A stretch of DNA of 64,000 bases from the NCBI GenBank assembly GCA_963377175.1, contig CAUJNA010003068.1, forward strand, positions 98,501 through 162,500. Reading direction: 5' to 3'. Source of the stretch: Effrenium voratum (lineage: Eukaryota; Sar; Dinophyceae; Suessiales; Symbiodiniaceae). Below the pieces are notes generated by a model. That model had not been told where the DNA came from, did no database searches, and worked only from the letters and a program-made list of their open reading frames with translations. How positions within the stretch are numbered: the stretch's first letter is position 1; every line of letters begins with the position of its first letter. The translations under genes and the position numbers were made by a program. Shown here one piece after another: positions 39,861 to 51,789 of the stretch.

Positions 39861-41046
39861 GGCAGGCTTTGCTTGGTTTGGAATTGTGTGTTTCGCATCA
39901 TATTTGATCTGCCTGCTTTATTTTGCTTTTTGGTGCACTTTGTTTGCTTTAGGTTGCACGGCTATGCCGGCTTGACAGGCCTCGGCCGAATGAAGCTGGT
40001 CGTGGCAAGGGGCGTTGAAGCCATGCCAATCCGCCGGCTAAGTCACCATGGCTTCGGGAAAGTAGGTCGCTGCTAGTTTGCCGCGCCGAAAGTTGGGTGA
40101 AGGTCGTCAGTGGCTCGCCTTGCCGGCGGCGAAGTTGGGGGTGGGGGTGGGGGTGGTGGGGTGAGTGGGGTGGGGTGACGACCTGTGCCCGCTTGCTTTG
40201 GAACAGGTCGCTTCGAAGAAGCACCTCGTGAAGTCGTGGATGATTCTCATATGTCCGGGCCCAAGCTCACAACCAAATGAAGTCAAACAGTCAGGCAACC
40301 CCTTGTGGTTTGGATTTGGGATTTTGGGATTTGAACCCCTGGCTTTTTGTAGGCCTTTTTAACACCAGTCCAAGCCACCAGCCACAGGAAAGCAGAATCA
40401 CGGGGGCAAACTGCTCGTACTTGTTCATCTCCTGATAATTGGTGCTCCGCCCCTCCCCCCCTTGGGCAGCGTTCGGCCAGTGGGTCGAATGCTGGCAGAA
40501 CGCACGAGGGAACCGATTCAGCAGCGAGCAGATGCATCCAGATGCATCTAAGTTTCTGTGGGCCAATACTTGGGATAGCGAATATCGGTTTGCCATCCAC
40601 TTGGAATTGCAATTATAGGAAGCAGGGAAACCCCCTGGCAACAGCTTTTTCCACAATGTCGAAAACCTCAAGCTGTTGTCCACAAAGCAGTCTTTAGGGT
40701 GCTTGTTTGATTTACACGGCCTACCGGCTACCAGGGGTTTAATGTGTTCGGAGGTGATCGCTTTACTTGCAGCATCCCGCTGTACCGATTTGGGCACGCT
40801 ATGACAATGGTGAAAGGTGGCAGCGATTCAAATACCTGCTAACTTTCCCTGCACATAACAATACTTGTTTGATCGACGATGCTGTTCACACAGTATTGCC
40901 CACCTACAAACAGCAAACTACCCCTGATACATAAAGCTAAATGTGTTCACAAGCAAATCTGGCCGAAACAGACCTTTTTAGAACAGCTATCATAAGTAGC
41001 ACCGCCCATGGTTTCGAATGAACTTCACACAATTTAATGTTTTTTC

Positions 41047-41070
41047 CCCAACAGCTGAAAGCTTTGGGGT
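41047..41070. repeat. Family F hairpin, copy
   Basis: CCCCAACAGCTGAAAGCT followed by TTGGGG. The outer stem is CCCCAA/TTGGGG, whereas the copy at 12837 has CCCC..AT/AT..GGGG. Confidence 0.6.
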
Positions 41071-41118
41071 CTCAGCCCAGATAGGCTCCGGGGTGGTTCG
41101 GGGCGACCCTGAGCTAAG

Positions 41119-41300
41119 GTTCCACCAGGGTTCCACCAGGGGTTCCACCAGGGTTCCACCAGGGGTTCCACCAGGGTTCCACCAGGGTTCCACCAGGGTT
41201 CCACCAGGGTTCCACCAGGGTTCCACCAGGGTTCCACCAGGGTTCCACCAGGGTTCCACCAGGGTTCCACCAGGGTTCCACCAGGGTTCCACCAGGTGCA
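41119..41300. repeat. 12-bp GGTTCCACCAGG array
   Basis: About fifteen near-perfect units. Degenerate units (GGTTCCACGAGG, GGTTCTGCAAGG) continue to about 41650. Confidence 0.97.
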
Positions 41301-42044
41301 AGGGCGGGGTGGTCTGGGGTGGTTTGAGGTAAGGTTCCACGAGGGTTCCACTAGGGTTCCACCAATTTCTTCGAGGGCTGCGGATTTGAGGAAGGTTTCA
41401 CGAGGGTTCCGCCAGGGTTCCACCAGGGTTCCAGGCTGCAGGGTGGTCCGGGGTGGTTTGAGGTAAGGTTCCACGAGGGTTCCCACCAGAATTCTGCCAG
41501 GGTTTCACCAGGTTCTGCAAGGGCTGCAGGGTGGTCCGAGGTGAGGTAAGGTTGTATGAGGGCTTCAGGGTTCCACAAGGTTCTGCGAGGGTTCCACAAA
41601 GCTCTGCAAGGATTCCACACGGGTTCCACAAGGCTCCATAATGCTCCACCAAGGGTGTGTCGTGCGCCCGTCGTCTGAAAAGCCATCGAATCAAGATCGC
41701 TTTGCTCATGGGCGGAACACTAAGCAAAACCGAAGTCAATGGTTTTTAGCACACTTTCACTGTTTTGTGACTTGCTCACTTGCTCGGGCAGATGTTGGCT
41801 TTGTGGCAAATCAGATCACGTCGCTGCGGAACTCACGGTGCAGCAGAGTAAATGCTTGGCATTGCTGCTTGGTGGGCTTTGGGTTCCAAGAATTCCACGA
41901 GGCTGCGAGGGCTATGAGGTCAAAAGGTTTCCACCAAATTTTGCAAAAGCTATGGGGCAGCCCTGAGGAAAGGTTCCAGCAAAGTTTCACGCGGAGCTCC
42001 ACGAAAGTTGCGTGAGAACGGTTTGCGAGGTTCACCGGGATTAG

Positions 42045-42800
42045 GTCGGGGCCCGGTTGCACTGTCGGGGGCCGCCCGATTGCACCGTTTGGATTGCGCC
42101 ATCGCGCCCCGATCGGGGCCCGACTCAGTCGGGCCCCGTCAATTGTACCAAGCTGGCGTCGCCTAGTTTTGCTATAGATACAGTTGCAATCCGCATACTA
42201 AGGAAAACCGGCGTTGAGCTATAACATGGGTGGCTGGGGTTGCACCACGGGACGATCGGGGCCCGATTGCACCATCGGGCCCCGATCGGGCCCGATTGCA
42301 CCGTCGGGCCCCGATCGGGCCCCGATTGCGCCGTCGGGCCCCGATCGGGCCCCGATTGCGCCGTCGGGCCCCGATCAGGCCCCGATTGCGCCGTCGGGCC
42401 CCGATCGGAGCCGACTCAGTCGGGCCCCGTCAATTGTACCAAGCTGGCGTCGCCTAGTTTTGCTTTTGATACAGTTGCAATCCGCATATTAAGGAAAACC
42501 GGCGTTGAGCTATAACATGGGTGGCTGGGGTTGCACCACGGGACGATTGGGGCCCGATTGCACCATCGGGCCCCGATCGGGCCCGATTGCACCGTCGGGC
42601 CCCGATCGGGCCCCTCGGGCCCCGATCAGGCCCCGATTGCGCCGTCGGGCCCCGATCGGGGCCCGACTGAGTCGGGCCCCGTCAATTGTACCAAGCTGGC
42701 ATCGCCTAGTTTTGCTATAGATACAGTTGCAATCCGTCGGGCCCCGATCGGGCCCCGATTGCGCCGTCGGGCCCCGATCGGGGCGAGATTGCGCTGTCAC
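42045..42800. repeat. 30-bp GGGCCCCGATCGG array with higher-order unit
   Basis: Units of about 30 bp (GATTGCGCCGTCGGGCCCCG then ATCGGGCCCC) are grouped with a unique segment of about 110 bp starting GTCAATTGTACCAAGCTGGC. That segment recurs at 42138, 42429 and 42687, giving a higher-order period of about 260-290 bp. Frames of Ser-Gly-Pro-Asp-Arg-Ala repeats follow from the 30-bp period. Confidence 0.95.
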
Positions 42801-42820
42801 TCGTAGCTTTGCTTTACAAG

Positions 42821-42933
42821 GCGGCATCCTCAGCAACACCGGCGGTAAGGATGGTCCCGGGGCGTTCCGCGAGGATTCTGGGAAGGGTGTGGTGCTGTTT
42901 GGGATATCGCCCGAGCTTATTTTTTCAGAGTAG
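42821..42933 (+). CDS. Possible exon of unknown gene
   Basis: Follows an aag|GC acceptor-like site right after the 30-bp array and encodes GGILSNTGGKDGPGAFREDS, then GKGVVLFGISPELIFSE and a stop. Composition is protein-like; no family was recognised. It may end earlier at an internal donor. Confidence 0.25.
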
Positions 42934-44651
42934 CGAATTTTCAGAGTCAGATGCACTGACCCTCACTCTCCATGGATTTGTTTTGGCTCTAATGCATCCA
43001 AAGAAAAGCTGAATTCAGACTCACACTCCTTGGACTTCAACACTCTATCTCATTAGGGTCAATGGGCTGGAGCCTGATTCCCATTGAATTTGCATGGTGT
43101 GCAACCAGCCAAGCATTCACAAAATGCATGGGCCTTTGGGTTTTCATCTTACTTTTTTTCAGGGCCAATGGCCATGCAAACCCTAATGAATTATGTGCTC
43201 AATCCCTCCTGGAATGCCTGCAAAACCCATGCACACCCTCATGAAACTCCTGCAAAAGTTCTGGGCCCATACTAATTTAGTATTGGCCCAATACTAAACT
43301 AGCTTTCCCCCAAACAACACAAGAGAAAAAGCAACGTGCCCAATACTACTCCCAATGCTACTCCCAATGCTACTTAGAATTTGCCAGTTCGAGGCCAGCA
43401 TTCGAAAACAACAAGACAGAGCCCAATATTAAAGGCATTCCCTGACCCTGAAATTCCTTCCGACATTAGCGGGTTTACACAGAAAACATGTTCCATGCTA
43501 CCAGCGGGTGGGGGCGTCCACTGCGTGCGTGCACGTTGTTTTTCCACGGTCGCTGGCCACCGTCTTTGTCAGCTGCTTGTTTCGGGCACCAGCTTGTCAG
43601 CTGCCAGCTGCCACTCTAACACCTAGGCCAACAGATGCACAGGATGCAAGCATGTGAATGTGCAATTCTCCGTTGGGATGTGGTCGCCGCGCCAACTTTC
43701 ATGGACCTAAGTCAGGAGCCTCCCACTGGCCAGGCGAGCCTTTGACACTCTCATTTGACCGTGATTGCAGCAAAGGTTCAGTTTTTGCTGGGTTTGAGAT
43801 TTGTCGTTCCGGACTGGCATTCCTTAGGGAAGGTTAGCAAGAATTAAAATCATGTCAGTTTCTAGAAACACATTGGGCGCGGGCTTGAGCTTCGCCCCGA
43901 GCGGCCAAGGCATCATCCTTTTCCGGGTCGCCAGCGCGCAGCACTGCAGTTCTGTGGAGCTGGCTTGCTTGGGCCATTGGGGCGGGGAAACGGGCCTGCC
44001 ACTTTCAGAGCGTCGGCAGTGCCATTGGCTGATTGCACGGATAAGTGTACTTGCTCAGAACCCCGAATGCGCGAGCCGCGCGAATCGGGCGTCTCCCCAA
44101 CTGTGTTGGAGAATGGCTAGCTTTCAAGAGCCACTTGCGAACAAGCAAGTTGCTTGTGAATGCGACGACTTTGGGGAGCCTCTTGGTGTGGATTGCCCAC
44201 ATGCGCGGGTTTGCAGACTCTTGGGATGCCACGAAATAATGATGGCCAGTTGAAAAGGGACGTCAACTCCACCTGCTTTCCGCCGGCACGGCTTCATGGA
44301 AGGTTTTCCGAGGATGTGCGGCCAAAAATTTTGGCCCACTGGGCAATGGGGTTCCTTTGGGGAACTTGAAACAACCAACCCCCCCCCCCCACTTGACTTG
44401 GTGTTCGAACCCCGCCCCCCCAAACAACACCTCCCCCCTGCCGGAATTTTGCTGGGATCCCCTTTTGTTGGGACCATGGGCGGATCCCCAGGTAGCGCCC
44501 CCGGTCAACACCTCGGGCAACGCTTCGGAGCTTTGGCGCCTTGGCTGACTCCTTTCATACGGACCTGTTTGTTCAGTCCGGATCCGGAATCGCGGGTTTG
44601 GCCTTAGGGGCGCAGCCTTGATTTTTTCCAAAACCTTGGTATGCTCAGCTG

Positions 44652-44745
44652 CCCAAAGCGAATCGACCTTTTGACCTTTTGGTTTTTCCCTGTTTTGGTC
44701 CAAAAATCCAGTCATCGCCCCAAAAGGAGATCACCTTTTCCAGGT
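44652..44745. mobile_element. Hairpin-tailed element family B, copy 1
   Basis: Contains AAAGCGAATCGACCTTTTGA and CCTTTTGGTTTTTCCC, then ends in AAAAGGAGATCACCTTTT, palindromic but for one pair. Copies 2 and 3 are at 62260 and 56289. Confidence 0.75.
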
Positions 44746-45118
44746 CCCATCGGGTCAACTGATGTGAAGTGTTCGACCTTGGCTCTTGCCTGGAGGGTTG
44801 GAGAAGGGACGCCTGACAGAATTTTGGATCTCCGCAGTGGCAACTCAATCTGGTTCTCACGGGTGGAGAGGAACGTTTTGATGTTTTTTTGGGGGAAACC
44901 GGATTTTGGGGATGGTTTGGCAAATCTCGTGCGTGGCTTCGTAGGGTTGGCTGGCGGTCGGCCAAAAAAGACAAGTCCTTCATTCAAGATGGGTGCTGAT
45001 CCAGGTGAAGCACTATTTGTATTGCCCTCGCATTGTTGCTGACGGTCTGACGCAAACGTTTGTGTGACTGGCCAACCTTCCGGAGGCTGGGCATTGTTGG
45101 GAAGCAATTCGTTGGAGT

Positions 45119-45155
45119 TTTATTATTATTATTGTTATTATTATTATTATTATTT
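45119..45155. repeat. (ATT)n microsatellite
   Basis: About twelve ATT units with one GTT variant. Confidence 0.95.
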
Positions 45156-45640
45156 TCCGGGGTGAGAAGCATTCATCAGCCATCCCTGGCAGCGGATTGA
45201 GAGGCTTCATCTTATATGGCGGTAAGATACAGTAAGGGGCATCCAGAACGGCTGGGTAAAAATCGAGAAGTAACGTCCACCAAAGGACCTCCAACTAGAA
45301 TTTGTGGACCTACAGTATCGACCCCCGCGCCCCGCCCCCCCGTAAGAGACCCCACTCCCCCCACTTGTTGGGCCTTGTGTAAGCGCCGCTTTTTTTTCTC
45401 AGGATTGGCGGAGGGGTCCTGGTCCGAGAACTTCCTTTGTCGCAATGCACGCTTGGCTGCACATCGCCGCTGTTGACTATGCGACTGAAGTTTCTGCCCC
45501 ACCCCCCCCACCCCCACCGCTATCCAAAAACAAAGAGAAGAAAGGGCTGCACGTTTGTTTCAGCTGCATTGCTACACATTTGTCGTGTTGGCCGGATGTG
45601 ATCCGTCGATTTCAGCTGCAAGCAGCCGTGCTTGGGGCAT

Positions 45641-48600
45641 ATGCTTTCGCTTTGGCTCGAACCAGGCACCAGCACCACCACCACCGCATCCTCTACCTTG
45701 ACCACTTCAAGCATCAGCACCAGCAGCACCACCATGTCAACCAGCAGCATTACCAGCACCAGCACCACATCTACAACAAGCAGTAAAAGCAGTACCAGCA
45801 GCACAAGCACGAGCACTGGCAGCAACACCACTACGTCAACAACGGCAACGACAACTAGCACGACATACACAACTAGCACTTCCAGCTCAGTGTCCATCAG
45901 CAGCACGACATCCACAAGCATTACGGCAAGTACCTCCACCACCAGCTCCAGCACCAGTACCACCACCACATCAAGTTCCAGGAGTGCGACTAGTACAAGT
46001 GAAACCTCCACAGCAACAACATCCACCAGCAGCAGCACCACTAGCAGCACCACTAGCAGCACCACGTCGACTTCCAGCACCTCGAGCACCAGCAGTAGCA
46101 GCGCCACAAGCACTTCCAGAACAACCACAGTTTCCACGTCCACCACGGCAACCACCACCAGCCAGACCACCACCAGTGCCACTGTGAGTAGCACTGGCTC
46201 CTCTACTGAGACGCTAACAAGCACCAGCTCCAGCACAAAGACTGTCAGCAGCACGTCGACGTCTTCATCCTCGTCCTCATCGAGCAGCACAACAGATACC
46301 ACCACCAGCTTCACGGCAACCAGCTCCAGCAGCGTGAGCTCAACAAGCACAAGCTCCAGCACCAGCAGCGTTACAACTTCTTCCCGCACCGACACCAGCA
46401 CAACTATCTCAAGCCTCACAATGACCTCCAGCACAAACAGCTTTACCTCAACGACTAGCACCAGCAGCACAAGCAGCACCAGCTTCACCTCATCCGCCAG
46501 CACCAGCACGACCACTCTAACACAAAGCAGCACAGGAACCTCAAGTACGAGCAGCACCACATTGAGCTCCAGCTCTACTTCTGTGACGTCCACGAGCACC
46601 AGAACAAGCAGCTCAAGTGTCACTTCCACAAGCACAACTACCACGTCCAGCACGACGATCAGCAGCACAACCTCCAAGACTGCGTCGTCAACCAGTTTCA
46701 GCGGCACAAGCAGCACCAGCTCCACCACATCCTTTACCACTAGCATGACCACCCTAACACAGACCAGCACAACAACCTCGCGAACAAGCAGCACAACAGC
46801 GAGCTCCAGCTCCACATTTGCTACGTCCACCAGCACCAGCACAACCAGCTCAAGCATCACCTCAACAAGCACCACCACCAGCTTCAGCACGACAATCAGC
46901 AGCACAACCTCCAAGACTATGTCAACGACTAGTACCAGCAGCACAAGCAGAAGCACGAGCACTATATCCGTCAGCAGCAGCACAACAACCACGTCAGCAA
47001 CCAGCACAACCACATCGAGTACAAGCAGAACCACATCGAGCTCCAGCTCCACTTCTGTGACGTTCACCAGCACCAGCACAACCAGCTCAAGCACCACCTC
47101 AACAAGCACAACCACCAGCTCCAGCACAACAATCAGCAGCACAACCTCCAAGACTACGTCAATGACAAGTACCAGCAGCACACGCAGCAGCATCAGCACT
47201 ACATCCATCAGCAGAAGCACAACAACCACGTCAGCAAGCAGCACAACCACCTCGAGCACAAGCAGAACCACATCGAGCTCCAGCTCCACTTCTGTGACGT
47301 TCACCAGCACCAGCACAAGCAGCTCAAGCGTCACTTCAACAAGCACAACTACGAGCTCCAGCACGACGATCAGCAGCACAACCTCCAAGACTGCGTCGTC
47401 AACCAGTTTCAGCAGCACAAGCAGCACCAGCTCCACCACATCCTTTACCACTAGCATGACCACCCTAACACAGACCAGCACAACAACCTCGCGAACAAGC
47501 AGCACAACAGCGAGCTCCAGCTCCACATCTGCTACGTCCACCAGCACCAGCACAACCAGCTCAAGCATCACCTCAACAAGCACCACCACCAGCTTCAGCA
47601 CGACAATCAGCAGCACAACCTCCAAGACTATGTCAACGACTAGTACCAGCAGCACAAGCAGAAGCACGAGCACTACATCCGTCAGCAGCAGCACAACAAC
47701 CACGTCAGCAAGTAGCACAACAACCTCGAGAACAATCAGCACCACATCGAGCTCCAGCTCCACTTCTTCAACGTCCACCAGTACTCGTTCGTCTACCTCA
47801 AGCCTTACGTCAACAAGCACAACCCTTAGCTCCAGCACGACAATTAGCAGCACAACCTCCAAGACTACGTCAACGACTAGCACCAGCAGCACAAGCAGCA
47901 CTACCTCCACCACATCAGTCAGCAGCAGCACAACAACCACGTCAGCAAGCAGCACAACAACCTCGCAAACAAGCAGCACCACAAGAAGCTCCAGCTCCAC
48001 TTCTGCGACGTCTACAAGCACCCGCTCGTCTAGCTCAAGCATCACCTCAACAAGCGCAACCACCAGCTTCAGCACGACCATCAGCAGCACAACCTTCACG
48101 ACCACGTCAACGACTAGCACCAGCAGCACAAGCAGCACCAGCACCACTACATCCGTCAGCAGCAGCACAACAACCTCGAGAACAATCAGCACCACATCGA
48201 GCTCCAGCTCCACTTCGTCAACGTCGACCAGCACCAGCACAATCAGTTCAAGCGTCACTTCATCAAGCACCACCTCCATCTCGAGCACCACGATAAGCAG
48301 CACAACCTCCAACACTGCGTCAACGACTAGAACCAGCAGCACAAGCAGCACCAGCTCCACCACATCTGTCAGCAGCAGCACAGCCACCATAACACAAAGC
48401 AGCACAACAACCTCGAGAACAAGCAGCACCACAACAAGTTCCAGCTCCACTTCTGCAACGTCCACCAGCACCAGCACAACCAGCTCAAGCGTCACCTCCA
48501 CAAGCACAACCACCACCTTGAGCACGACAGTCAGTAGCACAACCTCCAAGACTACGTCCACGACTAGCACCATCAGCACCAGCAGCACGAGCAGCACCAG

Positions 48601-50641
48601 TTCCACCAAATCTGTCAGCACCAGCACGACCACAGTAACACAAAGCAGCACAACAACCTCGAGCACAAGCAGCACCACATCAAGTTCCAGCTCCACTTCT
48701 GCAACGTCCACCAGCACCAGCACAACCAGCTCGAGCGTCACCTCCACAAGCACAACCACCACCTTGAGCACGACAGTCAGCAGCACAACCTCCAAGACTA
48801 CGTCGTCAACCAGCACCAGTAGCACAAGCAGCACCAGTTCCACCGCATCTGTTAGCACCAGCACGACCACAATGACACAGAGCAGCACTTCAACTTCGAG
48901 AACAAGCAGCACAACTGCAAGTTCCAGCATCACTTACACTTCGTCAACTCAAATCACCACCACTGCAACCAGCTCATCCATCACAAGGACGACCATCAGC
49001 TTAAGCACGACAATCAGCAGCACAACCTCCAGGACCACATCGTCGACTAGCACTAGCAGCACGAGCAGCGCCAGCTCTACCACGTCCGTCAGCACCAGTA
49101 CCACGCAATCAAGGACAAGCAGTACCACACAAAGCTCTAGCTCCACTTCGGCAACGCTAACCAGCACCAGCACAACTTCGCAGAGCGCAACCTCCACAAG
49201 CAAGACCACCAGCTTCAGCACGACCATCAGCAGCACAACCTCTAGGTCTACGACCACATCAACGACTAGCACCAGCAGCACAAGCAGCACCAGCACCACT
49301 ACATCCGTCAGCAGCAGCACAACAACCTCGAGAACAATCAGCACCACATCGAGCTCCAGCTCCACTTCATCAACGTCGACCAGCACCAGCACAATCAGTT
49401 CAAGCGTCACTTCATCAAGCACCACCTCCATCTCGAGCACCACGATAAGCAGCACAACCTCCAACACTGCGTCAACGACTAGAACCAGCAGCACAAGCAG
49501 CACCAGCTCCACCACATCTGTCAGCAGAAGCACAACCACCATAACAGAAAGCAGCACAACAACCTCGAGAACAAGCAGCACCACAACAAGTTCCAGCTCC
49601 ACTTCTGCAACGTCCACCAGCACCAGCACAACCAGCTCAAGCGTCACCTCCACAAGCACAACCACCACCTTGAGCACGACAGTCAGTAGCACAACCTCCA
49701 AGACTACGTCCACGACTAGCACCATCAGCACCAGCAGCACGAGCAGCACCAGTTCCACCAAATCTGTCAGCACCAGCACGACCACAGTAACACAAAGCAG
49801 CACAACAACCTCGAGCACAAGAAGCACCACATCGAGCTCCAGCTCCACTTCTGCGACGTCCACCAGCACCAGCACAACCAGCTCAAGCGTCACCTCCACA
49901 AGCACAACCACCACCTTGAGCACGACAGTCAGCAGCACAACCTCCAAGACTACGTCGTCAACCAGCACAAGCGGCACAAGCAGCACCAGTTCCACCGTAT
50001 CTATCAGCAGCAGCACGACCACTACCACAGAAAGCATCACAACATCCTCAAGAACAAGCAGCATCACAACTACCAGTACTGCCACCACTACCACGTCAAC
50101 GTCCACGAGTCAAACTACCACAAGTGAAACCTCCACAGTGACATCGTCCACAACGAGCAGCACCACTAGCAGCACCACGTCGATATCCACATCGACTGCC
50201 AGCACCTCGAGCACTCGCAGTAGCAGCGCCACGAGCACTTCCAGAACAACCACAGTTTCCACGTCTACCACGGCAACCACCACCAGCCAGACCACCACCA
50301 GCCAGACCACCACCAGTGCCACTGTGACAAGCTCTAGCTCCACTACTGAGACGCTCACAAGCACTAGCTCCAGCACAAAGACTGTCAGCAGCACGTCGAC
50401 GTCTTCATCCTCGTCCTCATCGAGCAGCACAACAGTTACCACCACCAGCTTCACTGCAACCAGCTCCAGCAGCGTGAGCTCAACAAGCACAAGCGCCAGC
50501 ACCAGCAGCTCAAGCAGCACAATCAGCAGCCAGACCTCCACCCACACGACCGTTACTACCAGCTCTTCCGCAACAAACACCACGACAACCACATCCGTAT
50601 CAACTTCTACAACCTTCACCACCACCGTATCCAGCAGCTGA
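45641..50641 (+). CDS. Giant Ser/Thr-rich repeat protein (mucin-like), about 1666 aa
   Basis: A single + strand frame begins at the first ATG (MLSLWLEPGTSTTTT) and ends TVSSS at a TGA. The frame is open from 45602, so this may be an exon with an acceptor near 45615 instead of a whole gene. Almost every residue is Ser or Thr, with sparse Lys, Arg, Gln, Ile, Val, Met and Phe. A 79-residue (237-bp) period is clear from the recurring STTISSTTSK; long duplications are spaced 711 bp (3 x 237) and 1152 bp. All length changes keep the frame over 5 kb, which supports translation. The N-terminal block (about 46040-46330) recurs nearly unchanged near the C-terminus (about 50160-50470). No signal peptide or membrane helix is visible. 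Likely role by composition: heavily O-glycosylated surface or matrix linker. No Cys or known domain was seen. Confidence 0.72.
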   Translation: MLSLWLEPGTSTTTTASSTLTTSSISTSSTTMSTSSITSTSTTSTTSSKSSTSSTSTSTGSNTTTSTTATTTSTTYTTSTSSSVSISSTTSTSITASTSTTSSSTSTTTTSSSRSATSTSETSTATTSTSSSTTSSTTSSTTSTSSTSSTSSSSATSTSRTTTVSTSTTATTTSQTTTSATVSSTGSSTETLTSTSSSTKTVSSTSTSSSSSSSSSTTDTTTSFTATSSSSVSSTSTSSSTSSVTTSSRTDTSTTISSLTMTSSTNSFTSTTSTSSTSSTSFTSSASTSTTTLTQSSTGTSSTSSTTLSSSSTSVTSTSTRTSSSSVTSTSTTTTSSTTISSTTSKTASSTSFSGTSSTSSTTSFTTSMTTLTQTSTTTSRTSSTTASSSSTFATSTSTSTTSSSITSTSTTTSFSTTISSTTSKTMSTTSTSSTSRSTSTISVSSSTTTTSATSTTTSSTSRTTSSSSSTSVTFTSTSTTSSSTTSTSTTTSSSTTISSTTSKTTSMTSTSSTRSSISTTSISRSTTTTSASSTTTSSTSRTTSSSSSTSVTFTSTSTSSSSVTSTSTTTSSSTTISSTTSKTASSTSFSSTSSTSSTTSFTTSMTTLTQTSTTTSRTSSTTASSSSTSATSTSTSTTSSSITSTSTTTSFSTTISSTTSKTMSTTSTSSTSRSTSTTSVSSSTTTTSASSTTTSRTISTTSSSSSTSSTSTSTRSSTSSLTSTSTTLSSSTTISSTTSKTTSTTSTSSTSSTTSTTSVSSSTTTTSASSTTTSQTSSTTRSSSSTSATSTSTRSSSSSITSTSATTSFSTTISSTTFTTTSTTSTSSTSSTSTTTSVSSSTTTSRTISTTSSSSSTSSTSTSTSTISSSVTSSSTTSISSTTISSTTSNTASTTRTSSTSSTSSTTSVSSSTATITQSSTTTSRTSSTTTSSSSTSATSTSTSTTSSSVTSTSTTTTLSTTVSSTTSKTTSTTSTISTSSTSSTSSTKSVSTSTTTVTQSSTTTSSTSSTTSSSSSTSATSTSTSTTSSSVTSTSTTTTLSTTVSSTTSKTTSSTSTSSTSSTSSTASVSTSTTTMTQSSTSTSRTSSTTASSSITYTSSTQITTTATSSSITRTTISLSTTISSTTSRTTSSTSTSSTSSASSTTSVSTSTTQSRTSSTTQSSSSTSATLTSTSTTSQSATSTSKTTSFSTTISSTTSRSTTTSTTSTSSTSSTSTTTSVSSSTTTSRTISTTSSSSSTSSTSTSTSTISSSVTSSSTTSISSTTISSTTSNTASTTRTSSTSSTSSTTSVSRSTTTITESSTTTSRTSSTTTSSSSTSATSTSTSTTSSSVTSTSTTTTLSTTVSSTTSKTTSTTSTISTSSTSSTSSTKSVSTSTTTVTQSSTTTSSTRSTTSSSSSTSATSTSTSTTSSSVTSTSTTTTLSTTVSSTTSKTTSSTSTSGTSSTSSTVSISSSTTTTTESITTSSRTSSITTTSTATTTTSTSTSQTTTSETSTVTSSTTSSTTSSTTSISTSTASTSSTRSSSATSTSRTTTVSTSTTATTTSQTTTSQTTTSATVTSSSSTTETLTSTSSSTKTVSSTSTSSSSSSSSSTTVTTTSFTATSSSSVSSTSTSASTSSSSSTISSQTSTHTTVTTSSSATNTTTTTSVSTSTTFTTTVSSS

Positions 50642-51705
50642 GTCACGCATTGGAGGGGGAAGGGAAATTGAGCTTGGAGGCGGTACCAAGGTCAAAGATC
50701 CTTTTTCTTTGGCAAGGTGCAGTGGTTGGCCAAGATGTTTTCTCGGGCTCCAATTTGTCACCCTCTTTGGGCCCGTTAGCCCAGGCGTCTATAAGTCATG
50801 TTGTGTTTGTGTGTGTGTGCGGTTAAAGTTTGCGTCTTCAGTGGAACCGTTCGCACCTAACAGCTTGCAAATTAATCCCAGGGAGCCTGCCATCACATTT
50901 GGGCTGAGAAGCTGCCATGTCACTCCCTTATTGACCCTGTACAGCAATTAAGTTTGATTTGTTTGGAGTCTTTGAAGTCATGTTGGTGGGAAATGCTGGG
51001 AGCATCCTTTCTAGATGCTCGTTGCCTTTGTGGGGCCGCTCGATGTCGCCAGAGGACGCAACCTAGATGTTTATTGGCGAGTTAGCGATGGAAAAAAACA
51101 GTTTGCCGAGAAAACTGGACCCCCAACCCCTTCCACCAATTGCTTTCTCAGGAAATGGTTTCCATTAAGCACCAAGCCGGATTCATGTTCCGGCAAATTC
51201 ACATACTTCTGGTTGCGGACTCTCTCGACAACACATCATTGCACGTCACAGGCCCAGAAGTGCACACCGAAACAACGAATCTCCTGGTGGGGAAGCATGT
51301 TTTCGTGCTGGTGTTGGGCGTCCGCTTGTTTTGAGGCTGAAGTAAGTCTTGTGTCCAGGGAGCTCTTCCCAACTCACGGCTAGATGCAGTTCATTGGTTG
51401 CTTGGGGTTTGTCCCGGCACGTTACCAACGGTTCCCAAACCATCAAGAATCAAGCTTCAACAACTCCCAGGCTGCAGCTATGCACCGAGTCATGCTGTTT
51501 GAGAAAACTCGTCTCAAGAGTTTCTTCCGGAACTTGGTCAAGCTATCGGCGTGCTCCCGCGCTAGAAACATCTCTGGATTGGTGTCAGCTTGTGGCCACT
51601 TCACCGCAGAATGTATCTTCATGAATTCGGGCTAGACAATTTGTCACGCAAACTGCTGCTAGGAACTCTTGGCGGATATCGGCGGCCTCCACTTGTTTTA
51701 CCCCC

Positions 51706-51789
51706 TCACTCCCTGAGTTCATGGATTTGAAGCGTTGTGGTAAATGACAAGTTTAGACTTTTTCTTGGCCATCCATTTTGGAAGTGAGC
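51706..51789. mobile_element. Family D element, copy 2
   Basis: CTCACTCCCTGAGTTCATGG at the start and TGGCCATCCATTTTGGAAGTGAG at the end in two parts, as in copy 1. The inner part carries a deletion of about 20 bp. Confidence 0.65.

Larger units (their letters stand above)
36199..45600. other. Repeat-rich region between the ATPase and the Ser/Thr frame
   Basis: Apart from the listed candidates and arrays, 37.2-38.5, 40.0-41.0, 43.0-44.6 and 44.8-45.1 kb hold no gene I can support. Short GC-rich open stretches near 43.87-44.25 kb have no recognisable product. Confidence 0.5.

Noticed and set aside
42214..42492. Ser-Gly-Pro-Asp-Arg-Ala repeat protein
   Set aside because: Open in three frames because the 30-bp period is a multiple of three; the higher-order units shift frame.
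45520..48933. 1137-residue Val/Leu minus-strand protein
   Set aside because: It is the complement of a restricted Ser/Thr codon set. Composition is not like any globular or membrane protein.
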